This document shows positions 22,897-33,512 of a stretch of 64,000 nt of DNA, piece after piece. The notes below the pieces were generated by a model that ran no database searches, had not been told where the DNA came from, and saw nothing but the letters and a program-made list of their open reading frames with translations. A program made the translations under genes and the position numbers. The DNA is from Psococerastis gibbosa (lineage: Eukaryota > Arthropoda > Insecta > Psocodea > Psocidae), in assembly GCA_963971405.1 (NCBI GenBank), contig OZ020485.1:16802001-16866000 (forward strand), read 5' to 3'. Each line of letters begins with the position of its first letter. The stretch's first letter is position 1.

Positions 22897-23280
22897 GGCG
22901 CCCATACCACCGACCGGCTAGGGCTATTTACAAAAACAGTGACGTGGTAGCAGACATTCAAGACTTAGGCGGGGTTTCCACCGACCTCGCATTGCAGAAT
23001 TGACGGAAATCTCCATTTTCCTCTATGCCATAGTTAAAATTGACCAATGATCATACAGTAAAATCACAAACAAACAAACTAAAATTAAAAAATGGCGTCA
23101 TGGGATATGTTAAGTACAAACATTTTAATAGATTTCTATAAAAAGAAAAATTCTAATTTCCGTCAATGTCATTTGCATTCTGCAATGTGAGGTCGGTGGA
23201 AACGTCACCTAAGTCTTGAATGTCTGCTACCATGTCACCGTTTTTGTAAATAGCCCTAGCCGGTCGGTGGAATGGGCGCC
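22897..23280. mobile_element. PIF/Harbinger-like MITE, copy 1
   Basis: It has inverted repeats over more than 100 bases at each end, starting GGCGCC and containing ACCGACCGGCTAGGGCTA. Within each arm the block TTTCCACCGACC recurs in part. The flanks are TAA on the left and TTA on the right, close to a TWA target. Copies 2 (23794-25252) and 3 (25532-25926) share both arms and the centre. No coding sequence. Confidence 0.8.
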
Positions 23281-23793
23281 TTACCTTGTTCGGTGGCGGC
23301 GAAGAAGCTGGAAATGTAGATCCGGGCCCGGAGACGCTGTTGTGGTAGCACACCGAACAAGACGCGAGGTGAGGATTTAGGATAATTTATTGATAAATAT
23401 TAAATAAATTAGTTAGTTCATTGAGAACATGAGAATAAAGACCATCCGAACCGAGTGAGGCAGAGTGCAAAGCTGAAGTGCCGGTACCGGCAGAATGCCA
23501 GCTTGTTGAAACATGCATTGTTTTAACTAACTGATTGTGATCCTACATGCCCAATTCTATCGAAATCCATGCATGGATTCAGTAGTTTGCCCACTAAAAA
23601 GAATAACTGTATTAGCGAGCTATGCAACATAAACAGGTATTGCTAAAAAGTGTAACTAAAAATCCGGAAAGCACGAGTAGTGGAGCTTCCGAGACATCTA
23701 GCTGCAACACTGCTCAGTTTCTTCAAATGCGATTAATGACCTACAATTTGTGCCCTCCTAATTGGTGAGAGCAATGCGTTTGTTTTCTGTTTA

Positions 23794-25252
23794 GGCGCCG
23801 ATTCCACCGACCGGCTAGGGCTAAATACCAAAACGGTGACGAGGTAGCAGACATTCAAGACTTAGGCGGGGTTTCCACTGACCTCGGATTGCAGAATGCA
23901 AATGACATTCACGGAAATGTTTCTTTTACTCTATGCCATAGTTAAGGCGTATTTTGTTAGGTACACGAATATTTTACATTTGAACACAAATCCGTATTAG
24001 AAGTTGGACCAATCAGGGAACAGGAGGAAAAGAAGCAAAAAAATGCAACAAAATGAGCGTATTGTGATATTCAAATATTATATTCTAAGCAGTAGACATG
24101 AATTCAAATTAAAGGCGCCAATCCAAAATTTGAAGAAAATAAATGATATCAACATCACCCATTATAAAAAATAACTTAAAACAACTAAAAAAAATAAAGA
24201 ACCAGTAGAAATTGGGCTGATGGACCGTGGTTGATTTGAAAGTTGACTTTCATATCGACTATGGACCATCAGCCCATTTTCTACTGATTCTTCATATGAC
24301 TCTGGCCGCGAAAGCCTTTGCAGCTACATTTTGAAAAATAAACCCTTTAAAAAGTCACACCAACAGCATAATATTAACCATTAACACGATAGTCATCACA
24401 AATCCAAGATGTCAGCCTAGCGTAAACAAATTTTTGTAAGCCAAAATCGTGGAAAAACTAAAAAAAAAACTTATCAGAAAAAAAATGAATATCTGATCTA
24501 CCTCCCGACCAAGATTAAATATTATTGAATACATAATACTAGTCCTGTTCTCTAATGCGGGTTAAGAATCGAACATTTAATACGCTCCGCCCCCTTTGGT
24601 AACAAAATGCACCAAATGCAGTAATCCAAATTCGAATTCGTCTAACAAAATACGCCTTTAATAGTTAATAGTTGGTTCTGTAGGGACAGTTTTGGTCACT
24701 AGGTTCGCTGACGACAAACCGATATCCATATTATTCAAAATGGCCGCCGTTTGCATGCGAAAACTAAGCTCTTAGCATCTAATTAATTCTTTTAATATTT
24801 TTTATAATATTTTTACTATGCCTGGACCTTATTTCGCTGCATATAATTTAATATATATATATATATTCTCCATGATTTATAGAAAAATATCACTTTAAAA
24901 TAATACGTAATTAAAAATCATTTTAAAATAGTATTGAGGCTTATGGAAAAATCAACGCTTCGATATCATTGCAACTGGTGCTGCCATCTACAAAATGACG
25001 CCACAAATGAACCCCATTGCTCAATGTTCAGAGTAAAATCACGAACAAACTAAAATTAAAAAATGGCGTCATGGGATATGTTAATTGCAAACATTTTAAT
25101 AGATTTCTATAAAAAGAAAAAGAAACATTTCCGTCAATGTAATTTGCATTCTGCAATGAGGTCTGTGGAAACCCCGCCTAAGTCTTGAATGTCTGCTACC
25201 ACGTCACCGTTTTTGTATTTAGCCCTAGCCGCCGGTCGGTGGAATTGGCGCC
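23794..25252. mobile_element. PIF/Harbinger-like MITE, copy 2, split by nested insertions
   Basis: The terminal arms match copy 1, and TTA flanks both sides exactly (23791-23793 and 25253-25255), the target expected for PIF/Harbinger. Its centre is interrupted by family A copy 2 (23946-24656) and by about 360 bp of further unrelated sequence (24657-25025) containing a TA microsatellite. After that, the shared centre resumes at GTAAAATCACGAACAAAC. Confidence 0.82.
23946..24656. mobile_element. MITE-like element, family A, copy 2
   Basis: It has the same terminal repeats and body as 21832-22717, including the internal hairpin (about 24200-24290), but lacks the nested 175-bp MITE. It is inserted inside Harbinger-like MITE copy 2. 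The left flank is TTAA and the right flank TTTAA. Confidence 0.8.
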
Positions 25253-25531
25253 TTAAGCGAGCAAACTCAATATAGTCTTCATACCTCTTAGCCTGCTAAT
25301 ATTATGTTTCTCTAATCTTGAATCACGTGAAATCCAGTTTTCAGGAACACACCATAGAAAGTAACAATTCAAAAAAATTATAGATAATAATTAGCGGAAA
25401 TAATGTATACTTTGAGAACCTGTTGTTCAAGGTCACTAACCAGAGCAGAGGTTCCCAAACTGTGGTCCACAGGCATATATCAGGTAGTACACGGACCAAA
25501 GTAAGAAATAAGAAAATAAAACAGGTGTTAT

Positions 25532-25926
25532 GGCGGGGTTTCCACCGACCGGCTAGGGCTAAATACAAATACGGTGACGTGGTAACAGACATTCAAAACT
25601 TAGGCGGGGTTTCCACAGACCTCGCATTGCTGAATGCAAATGACATTGACGGAAATTTGAATTTTTCTTTTTATAGAAATCTATTAAAATGTTTGTACTT
25701 AACATATCCCATGAAGCCATTTTTTAATCTTAGTTTGTTTGTTTGTGATTTTACTGTATGATCATTGATCAATTTTAACTATGACATAGAGGAAAACAGA
25801 AATTTCCGTCAATATCATTTGCATTCTGCAATGCGAGGTCGGTGGAAACCCCGCCTAAGTCTTGAATGCCTGCTCCCACGTCACCGTACTTGTTTTTAGC
25901 CCTAGCCGGTCGGTGGAAACCGCGCC
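25532..25926. mobile_element. PIF/Harbinger-like MITE, copy 3, inverted orientation
   Basis: The arms match copies 1 and 2, but the asymmetric centre (AACATATCCCATGAAGCCAT and following) is the reverse complement of the centre in copies 1 and 2, so it sits in the opposite orientation. The outermost bases read GGCGGGG rather than GGCGCC. It lies inside the hAT-type shell and abuts the truncated LINE. Confidence 0.78.
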
Positions 25927-25952
25927 TAAAATACAGTAAGTCTTGGCACTGA

Positions 25953-26741
25953 ACTTTAAAATCCAACCGATATAATATCAAAGTTAACGAGCTTGTCCAA
26001 GAACTGGCCTCCCATAATCTTAAAGTGAATCCAACAAAAACATCTCTAATGCTATTCAAATCCATACACAAGGAAATAAATTTTGAACTAAGTCTGACTA
26101 TTTCCGACTGCAAGGTAGAAATGGAGGATATTGCAAAGTTTTTGGGCACGGTCGTTGACAGTGAACTTACGTGGACTGACCACGTTGATACTGTGGCCAG
26201 CAAAGTATGTTCAGGGCTGTTTGTACTGAGGAACATGAAAAGAATATCAGATAACCCCACAGCACTATCAATTTACTACTCCCTGGTTCAAAGTCACATA
26301 GCATATGGAATCGTCCTCTGGGGAGGAAGCTCTAAATACAATCTTGAGAGAATTTTTAAGCTTCAGAAGAGGGCGATTCGATATCTCTGTGGTGGTCTGT
26401 CTAGGGTCGCATCATGTCGTCCGCATTTCAAAAGTCTGTGCATTCCAACGGTACCATCTCTCTATGTTCTGGAGGCGTGCACCTATGTAAAGAAAGTGTA
26501 TGGCACCTTGCCTAGGCTGGGTGAAACTCATGCCTATGGTACTAGGGGCAGGGATGATCTCGTGATCCCTATGCATAGAACCAGTAGGTATGAGGGTAAA
26601 CCAGCCTATGCAGGTGCTAGATACTTACAAGGGCTGCCTAGGAACATTAGGGAGGTGGAAGATATGACAGCTTTTAGAACTAAGCTAAAGAGGCACCTCG
26701 TAGACCGATGCTTATCTGTGGAGGACATGATGTGGAACTAG
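25953..26741 (+). pseudogene. Truncated LINE reverse transcriptase, C-terminal part
   Basis: An open frame of about 262 codons gives the last part of a non-LTR reverse transcriptase: LASHNLKVNPTKTSLMLF (after the catalytic motif), KFLGTVVDSELTWTDHVD, then YYSLVQSHIAYGIVLWGGSS and KLQKRAIRYLCG, typical of jockey/CR1-group thumb and C-terminal regions. The catalytic FADD box is missing. The left boundary touches Harbinger-like MITE copy 3, so the 5' part was either never copied or was disrupted there. The 3' flank holds repeated TATAGGTA-like units. Confidence 0.85.
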
Positions 26742-27109
26742 GCAGCTGTTGTTCTTTTCATGATTCTATAGGTATATAGGTAGGTATAGGTATATTATTA
26801 TTCATGATTCTATAGGTAGGCCTATATTGATCTAGGTTATTTTTAAGTACTCCATTTGTTTATTTATTTATTGACTTAACGCCTATTGTTTTATATTATG
26901 ATCCAATACAAAGATATTCTATTCTATACCAGTACTATACATTTAATCAAAATATTAACACGTACTCACGTAGCTTAATTGTATGCCAAAACTACATAAT
27001 CTTGGTCCTAGAATTTGGCGATTTTCCTACCACAGCCATGGACCATGGTGGTCCACGGAAAATCATAAAATAATCTAGTGGTCCACGGACAAAAGTTTGG
27101 GAACCCCTG

Positions 27110-28615
27110 ATCAACTAAGCTTGAAATATAGACCCGTTGCAACATATGAGCGAAAACTGCCGCTGATGCCTCGAAACTACAGGACAGGTGTCTGATAGAT
27201 GCATTGTAAGGGGCATGTTCGGATCGAGGATGTCTGAAGAGGCGGTACGGGAGGCCAAAGCTCAGTGACCCACAATTGTAGCGCCCACGAAGATGATCAG
27301 AGTCCCCAGAAATGCAATGACACGTTACCAATCAAACACTTACCATCAAATCCGAACTATTTCCAGCCGCGTATGAACAGCATGACCGGCAGCGTTGCGA
27401 AAGTGACAGGTGCCGCTGCGAAACCTCCTCCGAACCATCGCAAACGATCAGCCGTTGATTAATATCATCATTATTGCAGGTATAGCCATCATGTCAGGCT
27501 CATTTCTGTGCCTGTAGGAAAGTATTCAGTTAGAAAATGAAAATATGGCCCAACATATAACCAGGGAGATTGTCATAGCGACGGCTACGCTAAGATAAAT
27601 GACATTTAATAGGGATTGTTGTGCGTGTGCATGAACCCAGGGTTCTAACAGAATCTCGGCGATCGGAGTAAGTCCTCGCTCTTGGGCATCAGGCCTAATG
27701 CCTAGAATACACGGACAGATTTGAATCCAGCGAATTATGAAAGAATTGTCATGGGAACAAGGTTGGTGCAAAAATACTTACTTCAAATAAATACATACTG
27801 TCTTCAGTTAAGCACGTCGTTCCTATCTAGAGTCCCCACACTCACCTTGGCCCTGGGCCCAGTACAGTCACGAGTTGCCGACCTTTCTTTTCATCATTTG
27901 TAGCCATTGTAGCCATAGGACTTGGTGAAAGGTTGGGGCATAACCATTTGCTCCAGGAGATTTCTGTGGTCTGGCGTGTCTAGGGGAAACCCGTGAACTT
28001 GCGTGCGGTTGGCTTCATACCAGCTTCAGAAATCTGAAATCAAAGGAACCGGCCATTTATCAATTAGTATGGATACTGTAGTAGTTCCATGACTAAATAT
28101 CGGATGTCCATTTACTGTATTTCCCTCATCAGTCTTCCCCATACCGATTAAATTTACCAGTTACCACAAGGAGTTCAGTACGAATAGAAAAAAATAATTG
28201 TGAAATTTTTATCAAGTTAATAACATAAAATCAACAAACAAGTTTGCGGAATACAGTTACAGGTACACATAATATATACATGTACAATACAATGAAGATT
28301 TATTTTACATACCGCTGCCGATTTTGACAGGAGACTTCAATAAACCCCCGCTTTGGCGAATTTATTAAGTTCATCCCGATATCCCAACTTCACAATTAAT
28401 TAATTAAAGGAAATAACTGTTCATAAATTCTTTAAAAAATTCAAAATAAGGGCTTGATAGAAAACCACCCTACGACAGAACGACACTGATGACTGAGTCA
28501 CTACTCCAGTACTCCTGAGCACGGCGCACGCCAATCGCCAAGCAGAAGCACGCGGCACGCGTGACGCGCTAATGGTGAGTGAGTGACTCACAGACTGTTA
28601 GAGATGAGACTGTGA
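27110..28615. other. Unassigned non-coding sequence
   Basis: No supported gene. Short open frames at 27265-27462 and 27721-27903 have no motif. Confidence 0.45.
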
Positions 28616-28689
28616 GTGGTGGGTTGCGACTGTGTTTTCAAGGAGCAGGACCAACTGCTACTGCGATTTAAAAGTAGCAGGTATAAATA

Positions 28690-28830
28690 CCTGCGATTTT
28701 TACTCATTGCTACTTTTGTCCAGCTGTGTTTTTTTCCTCGTGCTGCTACTGCTATCCACGCTGCGATTTTTACTCATTGCTACTTTTATCCAGCTGTGTT
28801 TTATACTCGTACTGCTACTGCTATTATATC
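28690..28830. repeat. Two-unit tandem repeat of about 70 bp
   Basis: The block beginning CTGCGATTTTTACTCATTGC and ending in a CTGCTACTGCTAT motif occurs at 28691-28757 and 28761-28827 with few differences. A related CTGCTACTG-rich stretch lies at about 35850-35880. Confidence 0.75.
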
Positions 28831-28867
28831 AAGTCTGTTTGTCAATTTGTGGTCAAACTGTTCGGTG

Positions 28868-29088
28868 TACTTTGATGAAATTTGGCACACAACATTTTAT
28901 TTTGGCTAACTCAATGTTGGGAGGTTTACCCTCCAAAACATCGTTTTAATTTTTTTCCTCAAAAACGGCTGGAACGTTTTACTTTACATTGAAAAACAGT
29001 AGGTAGGCCTACTACATATATTTCAGTTGTTATTTCTAAAAACAAACCCCAATAGCTCCCTTACCCCTTGATAGTTTGGTTAACATTA
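28868..29088. repeat. Interspersed repeat family, copy 2
   Basis: It shares ordered blocks with 14797-15030 (GATGAAATTTGGCAC, TTGGCTAACTCAATG, CTCAAAAACGGCTGGAACG, CCCCTTGATAGTTTGG). A copia element is inserted in or right after its end. Confidence 0.65.
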
Positions 29089-29093
29089 TCTTG

Positions 29094-29239
29094 TATTGGA
29101 AAGGTGGTATTAAGTTAGTAAATTCAACACATAGGTCCCGAGAAGACTAAAAACGTTGTAATGAACAAAGCACAACAAACCATCATATAATGGCGGGCGC
29201 GGCCAACAAGCATGGCGGCTAAAACAGTAAATACCAACA
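29094..29239 (-). repeat. Copia 3' LTR
   Basis: This 146-bp LTR is paired with 33353-33507. It is shorter by the 9-bp segment near GTGAACAAA. Confidence 0.9.
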
Positions 29240-29262
29240 CGCCCTCTTAATGTTTTATCTAT

Positions 29263-32200
29263 TTATTCCATCAGAAAAAACTTTACACACGACTTATGCT
29301 TGGCCGCGCATAAGGGCTTTGTTAGGAAATCGGCTGGCATATTGTCTGTATTCATGTACTTGAATTCAATGAGCCCACTACTCACCAGTTCTCTGCTTTT
29401 ATGGTAGCGGATGTCAATGTGTTTCGACCTCTTATGTGTTGCACTGTTCAACACTAAGTGTTGTGCCGATTGACTATCATTGTATAATTTAATTGGGTGA
29501 CTTACCGAAGCTGGTGCAATTTCTCGTAGTATATACTCGAGAAACTGGGCCTCTTTCCCGGCCTCGTACATACCCATATACTCGGCCTCCATGGATGATC
29601 CAGCAACTGACCGTTGCTTCCGGCTCTCCCAGCTTACAGGTCCACCAGCCAACATGAATGCGTAGCCAGTGTATGATCTTCGATCTTCAATGTCTCCTCC
29701 CCAGTCTGAGTCGACATAACCGGTTAAAGGTTCACTTGTTTTCTGAAACTTTATATTAAAATTTATAGTTCCCTTCAGGTACCTGAGTACTCTTTTGGCT
29801 TCAACCCAGTGTGAGTAATTATAACTTGAATTGAATTGAGCTAGCCTGCTTACAGCATAAGCAATATCTGGCCTTGTGCAGACCGCTAAGTATGTCAGAC
29901 AACCAATAAGCTCTTGATAAGGCAATTCAGATGTGGGCTTACTGTCATCAGGTTTAGGCTTTGTCAACTGCTTACCAACAGTCATGGGAGTAGCGACGGG
30001 ATGACAATTTTCCATACCAAATTTTACCAGGATATTTTTTATATACATCGATTGGTCCAGGAGAATAGCTCCCCCTTCCCGACGCACGCGCATGCCCAGA
30101 AGATTAGTGACAGGACCCATGTCCCTCAATTCAAAAAGTTGAGCCATCTTTTTCTTGAGAGACGTCATGAGCTGTGTGTCACTACACAACATGTATAAGT
30201 CATCCACGTAGACAGCGACAAGACAAACATTGCCATTTACATGTTGATAAAAAATGCAAGGCTCCGCTTCACATGCGGTAAAGCCTAAATTAAACAACAC
30301 TGAGGAAAGTTTCGCATACCAAGCCCTGGATGATTGTTTCAGCCCATATATCGCCTTTTTTAATAGACATACCTTAGATTCCTGCCCGGGAGCAGTGAAA
30401 CCCTCAGGTTGTTTCATGTAAACTCTCTCGTCAAGTTCACTATTCAAGAAGGCTGATGATACGTCAAGATGATGCAGATCAATCTGCCATTCTGCTGAGA
30501 GAGCTAGAACAGATCGCAAAGATGCGAAGCGGGCAACAGGCGCGAAAGTTTCAAAATAATCAACGCCAGCCGTCTGAGAAAATCCCTTCGCCACTAACCG
30601 AGCCTTATGCCTCTCAATCTCACCATCAGGAGATCTTTTGAGCTTAAACACCCACTTGCTGGAAACTGCGCGCTGACCCTGTGGAAGATCGACCAGTTCC
30701 CATACACATGATTTCTTCATAGAGTCATATTCCGCCTGCATAGCATCTAACCAGTCCTGGTCTTTTAATGCCTGCTTAACTGAAACAGGCTCATCAAACG
30801 ATTGAGCTGTAGAATACAAATGATAATCATCATATCTGTTAGGTAACTTCCTAACCCTAGATTGTACATTACCACTAGATACAGGTGCGACATCTGTAAT
30901 GGTGTCTCCTTCACTCCCACTAGAAGGAAGAGAACTGGTTACCGGCAAAGGTAACTGAGTCGGTGGTACCATATTCATTTTTGTAGTACTCTCGTTCAAA
31001 TCAACAGGAACCATACAAGAGGGTGGCGGCGTATCAGGCGCCCCCTGAAACATATTTTCAAAAAATACAACATCACGAGCAACAGAGCTCCGTGTGGGGT
31101 TGCACGGGTCTACCAACCGGTAGCCATTTGGCTGATATCCAACAAAAATCATGCGCTGACTTTTAGAGTCAAGCTTTTTTCTTTTAGCATCGGGCACATG
31201 CGCATATGCAATGCACCCAAAAACTCGTAGGTGAGAGAGATCTACTTTTTGTCCTGACCAAACTTCTTCTGGCGTTTTGCCGCATAAAGCTTTTGTGGGA
31301 CATCTATTACGCAAATAGTTAGCAGTTGAAACTGCTTCTGCCCACCGCTTCTTTTCCAATCCTGCTTCAGAAAGCATAGATCGCGCCTTGTCAAGAAGAG
31401 TTCTGTTCAGTCTCTCACTTATCGGATTCATCGAACTGTTATAGGGAACAGTTAGGGAATGTTTGATTCCACAAGAAGCCAAAAAATCTGAAAATAACTT
31501 ATTTTTGTACTCTGATCCATTATCAGAAAGAAACACCTTTATTTTGCAATCAGTTTCATTCTCTACTGCGGCCTTATATAATCGGAACTTGTCATATACT
31601 TCATTTTTATGCGACATAAAGTAGACGTGAGACCTGCGGGAAAAATTATCAGTAAACGTGACAAAATAACGATAACCACCATTTGAAATAGTTTGAGCTG
31701 GACCCCAGACGTCCGAGCACACAACTTGCAATTTCTCATGTTCACGTTTACTAACCGCGGGCTTAGCAAATGGCTTTTTGTGCAACTTTCCTTCTACACA
31801 AGGGATACAAGGAGAAAAACTTTCGTCCTTAAAGTTTACACCGTATCCGTTCCTCTTAAGGTACTTCATGTCTCTGAGATTTAAATGCGCAAGGCGCCTA
31901 TGCCAAAGGTTTTCATCAACTGAAAGGTGTGCCAAAGAACTTACCTGGTGTGATGCAGCACCAAAATTTGTTTGCTCCAGCTTATATAAGCCATCCATGA
32001 GCCCGGCACTCATTAAGGGTCTTACCTTTATGTCGACAGGGTCTCTGAAAACTCGACAGGATTTATCGTCAAATACAAGGGTATAACCCTGCTGAGCTAG
32101 CTGGCTCACTGATAATAAATTGACAGACATGCCGGGAACATAAGCCACATTCTTTATATTTAAATCCTTTGCAAAGCCCTTAACCGTGACTTTAATATCC

Positions 32201-33123
32201 CCCCTACCGGTACTGACCATCTTTGAGTCATCTGCTATTACCACACGGGAGTTATCTGTCTGAAAATTGGATAAGGATGGCCCCGAAAAGTGAGAGCTTG
32301 CTCCGGAATCAAAATACCACGAAGCACGACGGGCTGTGTCAGTATTGAAAGCCACAAGAAAATCCGTGCCATCCTTTCTTCCACAATTTTTACGGATGTG
32401 GCCGTAAGACTTGCAGCCATGGCATTGAGGACCTTTTCCTACCGATTTCGAGGCTGAACCTTTTTTGTCAACATTGAAATTTGGCTTTGGCTTCTTCTTG
32501 ACATCGTCCCACTTCCTACCATGCGTGGCCAACGCAGAAGCAGCAGGATCCGTCATTTCAGAGCGACGAACTGATTCCGATAGCAGTTTAGACTTGATGA
32601 CATTCATCTGAAGTTTTTGCGTAGAGGAGTTCTCCAAAGCAATGACGAGCGGGTCAAAGGACTCGGGTAAACCACTGAGAAGTAACACACACAGCAATTC
32701 CTCATCAATGGGGTTGCCAACATCATTAAGTTCTTGTGAGATAGCAGTGAATCTAGTAACGTAATCATCCATACTTGCTGAAGCCTGTAAATTAACAGAT
32801 AACAACTTGCGAAGCAACATAATCCGACGCTGTAGTGAAGATCCTGCGTAAGTGGATTTTAGGACATCCCACGCTTCTTTAGCTGTACCGCAATTCCTAA
32901 TTAGAGGATATATACACGTATTGCATGTAAGTGCAATCTTTGCTAAAGCCTTTTGATCTTTAATTGCATCCTTGGCACTATATGCATTGGTTGTGGAATC
33001 AATAGCATAGCCAGTTACCGCCTCAAATAGATCTTCATGGATGAGAAGCATTTTCATCCCAAAAGCCCAAACGCCATAATTTTCACCCAGTAACTTCTCC
33101 ACCTGAAAAGCCTGCGTTGCCAT
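29263..33123 (-). CDS. Copia gag-pol polyprotein, intact
   Basis: The frame encodes capsid, protease, integrase, reverse transcriptase and RNase H in copia order. It is readable from 33153, but the upstream first codon is TTG; the first ATG (MATQAFQVEKLL) is at 33123. Residue numbers below count from the TTG. Gag of the UBN2 type occupies about 15-200. A zinc knuckle CHGCKSYGHIRKNC is at about 244-257. The protease active site WYFDSGASSHF is near 282. Integrase has an HHCC region (HRRLAHLN to CIPCVEGK), then Asp481 (VCSDVWGP), Asp544 (LSDNG) and Glu580 (ISERLNR), a DD35E spacing. Reverse transcriptase runs from about 800 with YVDDLYML as catalytic box. RNase H includes EAEYMGMYEAGKEA near the end. 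The 1286-residue frame has no stop or frameshift. Confidence 0.93.
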   Translation of the reverse strand: MATQAFQVEKLLGENYGVWAFGMKMLLIHEDLFEAVTGYAIDSTTNAYSAKDAIKDQKALAKIALTCNTCIYPLIRNCGTAKEAWDVLKSTYAGSSLQRRIMLLRKLLSVNLQASASMDDYVTRFTAISQELNDVGNPIDEELLCVLLLSGLPESFDPLVIALENSSTQKLQMNVIKSKLLSESVRRSEMTDPAASALATHGRKWDDVKKKPKPNFNVDKKGSASKSVGKGPQCHGCKSYGHIRKNCGRKDGTDFLVAFNTDTARRASWYFDSGASSHFSGPSLSNFQTDNSRVVIADDSKMVSTGRGDIKVTVKGFAKDLNIKNVAYVPGMSVNLLSVSQLAQQGYTLVFDDKSCRVFRDPVDIKVRPLMSAGLMDGLYKLEQTNFGAASHQVSSLAHLSVDENLWHRRLAHLNLRDMKYLKRNGYGVNFKDESFSPCIPCVEGKLHKKPFAKPAVSKREHEKLQVVCSDVWGPAQTISNGGYRYFVTFTDNFSRRSHVYFMSHKNEVYDKFRLYKAAVENETDCKIKVFLSDNGSEYKNKLFSDFLASCGIKHSLTVPYNSSMNPISERLNRTLLDKARSMLSEAGLEKKRWAEAVSTANYLRNRCPTKALCGKTPEEVWSGQKVDLSHLRVFGCIAYAHVPDAKRKKLDSKSQRMIFVGYQPNGYRLVDPCNPTRSSVARDVVFFENMFQGAPDTPPPSCMVPVDLNESTTKMNMVPPTQLPLPVTSSLPSSGSEGDTITDVAPVSSGNVQSRVRKLPNRYDDYHLYSTAQSFDEPVSVKQALKDQDWLDAMQAEYDSMKKSCVWELVDLPQGQRAVSSKWVFKLKRSPDGEIERHKARLVAKGFSQTAGVDYFETFAPVARFASLRSVLALSAEWQIDLHHLDVSSAFLNSELDERVYMKQPEGFTAPGQESKVCLLKKAIYGLKQSSRAWYAKLSSVLFNLGFTACEAEPCIFYQHVNGNVCLVAVYVDDLYMLCSDTQLMTSLKKKMAQLFELRDMGPVTNLLGMRVRREGGAILLDQSMYIKNILVKFGMENCHPVATPMTVGKQLTKPKPDDSKPTSELPYQELIGCLTYLAVCTRPDIAYAVSRLAQFNSSYNYSHWVEAKRVLRYLKGTINFNIKFQKTSEPLTGYVDSDWGGDIEDRRSYTGYAFMLAGGPVSWESRKQRSVAGSSMEAEYMGMYEAGKEAQFLEYILREIAPASVSHPIKLYNDSQSAQHLVLNSATHKRSKHIDIRYHKSRELVSSGLIEFKYMNTDNMPADFLTKPLCAAKHKSCVKFFLME

Positions 33124-33338
33124 TTTAACAAAGACAATGTTAAAAAAAAACAAGGCAAATATAGCAAGACTTCAAACAGAGCTGGGGCTTGGCGTTAACG
33201 GTTTAGATTCCTAACCAAAACAGGTCACAGATCACAGTCAAGGTACACATACCACAGTTCTCTGAGTTCTCCCATGTCAATCTTGAATCTTCATGATTAA
33301 CCAACATGAAGAACAGAAGAACGGTCCATAAGCTATTC

Positions 33339-33352
33339 CTGGGCCCATAACC
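33339..33352 (-). promoter_or_regulatory. Copia primer-binding site, initiator tRNA-Met half type
   Basis: Directly downstream of the 5' LTR the coding strand reads GGTTATGGGCCCAG, complementary to the anticodon region of initiator tRNA-Met. Drosophila copia uses the same site, priming from a half tRNA rather than from the 3' CCA end. Confidence 0.85.
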
Positions 33353-33507
33353 TATTGGAAAGGTGGTATTAAGTAAGTAAATTCAACACATAGGTCCCGA
33401 GAAGACTAAAAACGTTGTAATGAACAAAGCACAACAAAGTGAACAAACCATCATATAATGGCGGGCGCGGCCAACAAACAAGGCGGCTAAAACAGTAAAT
33501 ACCAACA
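33353..33507 (-). repeat. Copia 5' LTR
   Basis: This 155-bp LTR is paired with 29094-29239. On the coding strand it should carry the promoter. The target duplication TCTTG follows at 33508-33512. Confidence 0.9.
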
Positions 33508-33512
33508 TCTTG

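Larger units (their letters stand above)
25446..27109. mobile_element. hAT-type non-autonomous element shell with CAG...CTG ends
   Basis: The left end CAGAGGTTCCCAAACTGTGG and the right end (complement of CAGGGGTTCCCAAACTTTTG) form the inverted repeat common among hAT elements, and both are followed by a GTGGTCCAC-type block. No clean 8-bp target duplication was found. Nearly all of the interior is other elements: Harbinger-like MITE copy 3 and a truncated LINE. It may therefore be a small hAT element expanded by later insertions. Confidence 0.6.
29094..33507 (-). mobile_element. Copia-type LTR retrotransposon, apparently intact
   Basis: LTRs lie at 29094-29239 (3' LTR on the element's strand) and 33353-33507 (5' LTR). 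They are near identical, apart from a 9-bp indel and a few substitutions. On the coding strand each starts TGTTGG and ends CCAATA. TCTTG flanks the element at 29089-29093 and 33508-33512, a 5-bp target duplication. A single gag-pol frame fills the interior. The polypurine tract candidate (AAGAGGGCG) lies at 29240-29249. The uninterrupted frame and clean target duplication indicate a young insertion. Confidence 0.93.

Noticed and set aside
25423..26260. Frames of 112 (plus) and 161 (minus) codons
   Set aside because: They run across Harbinger-like MITE arms and the truncated LINE, and carry no protein motif of their own.
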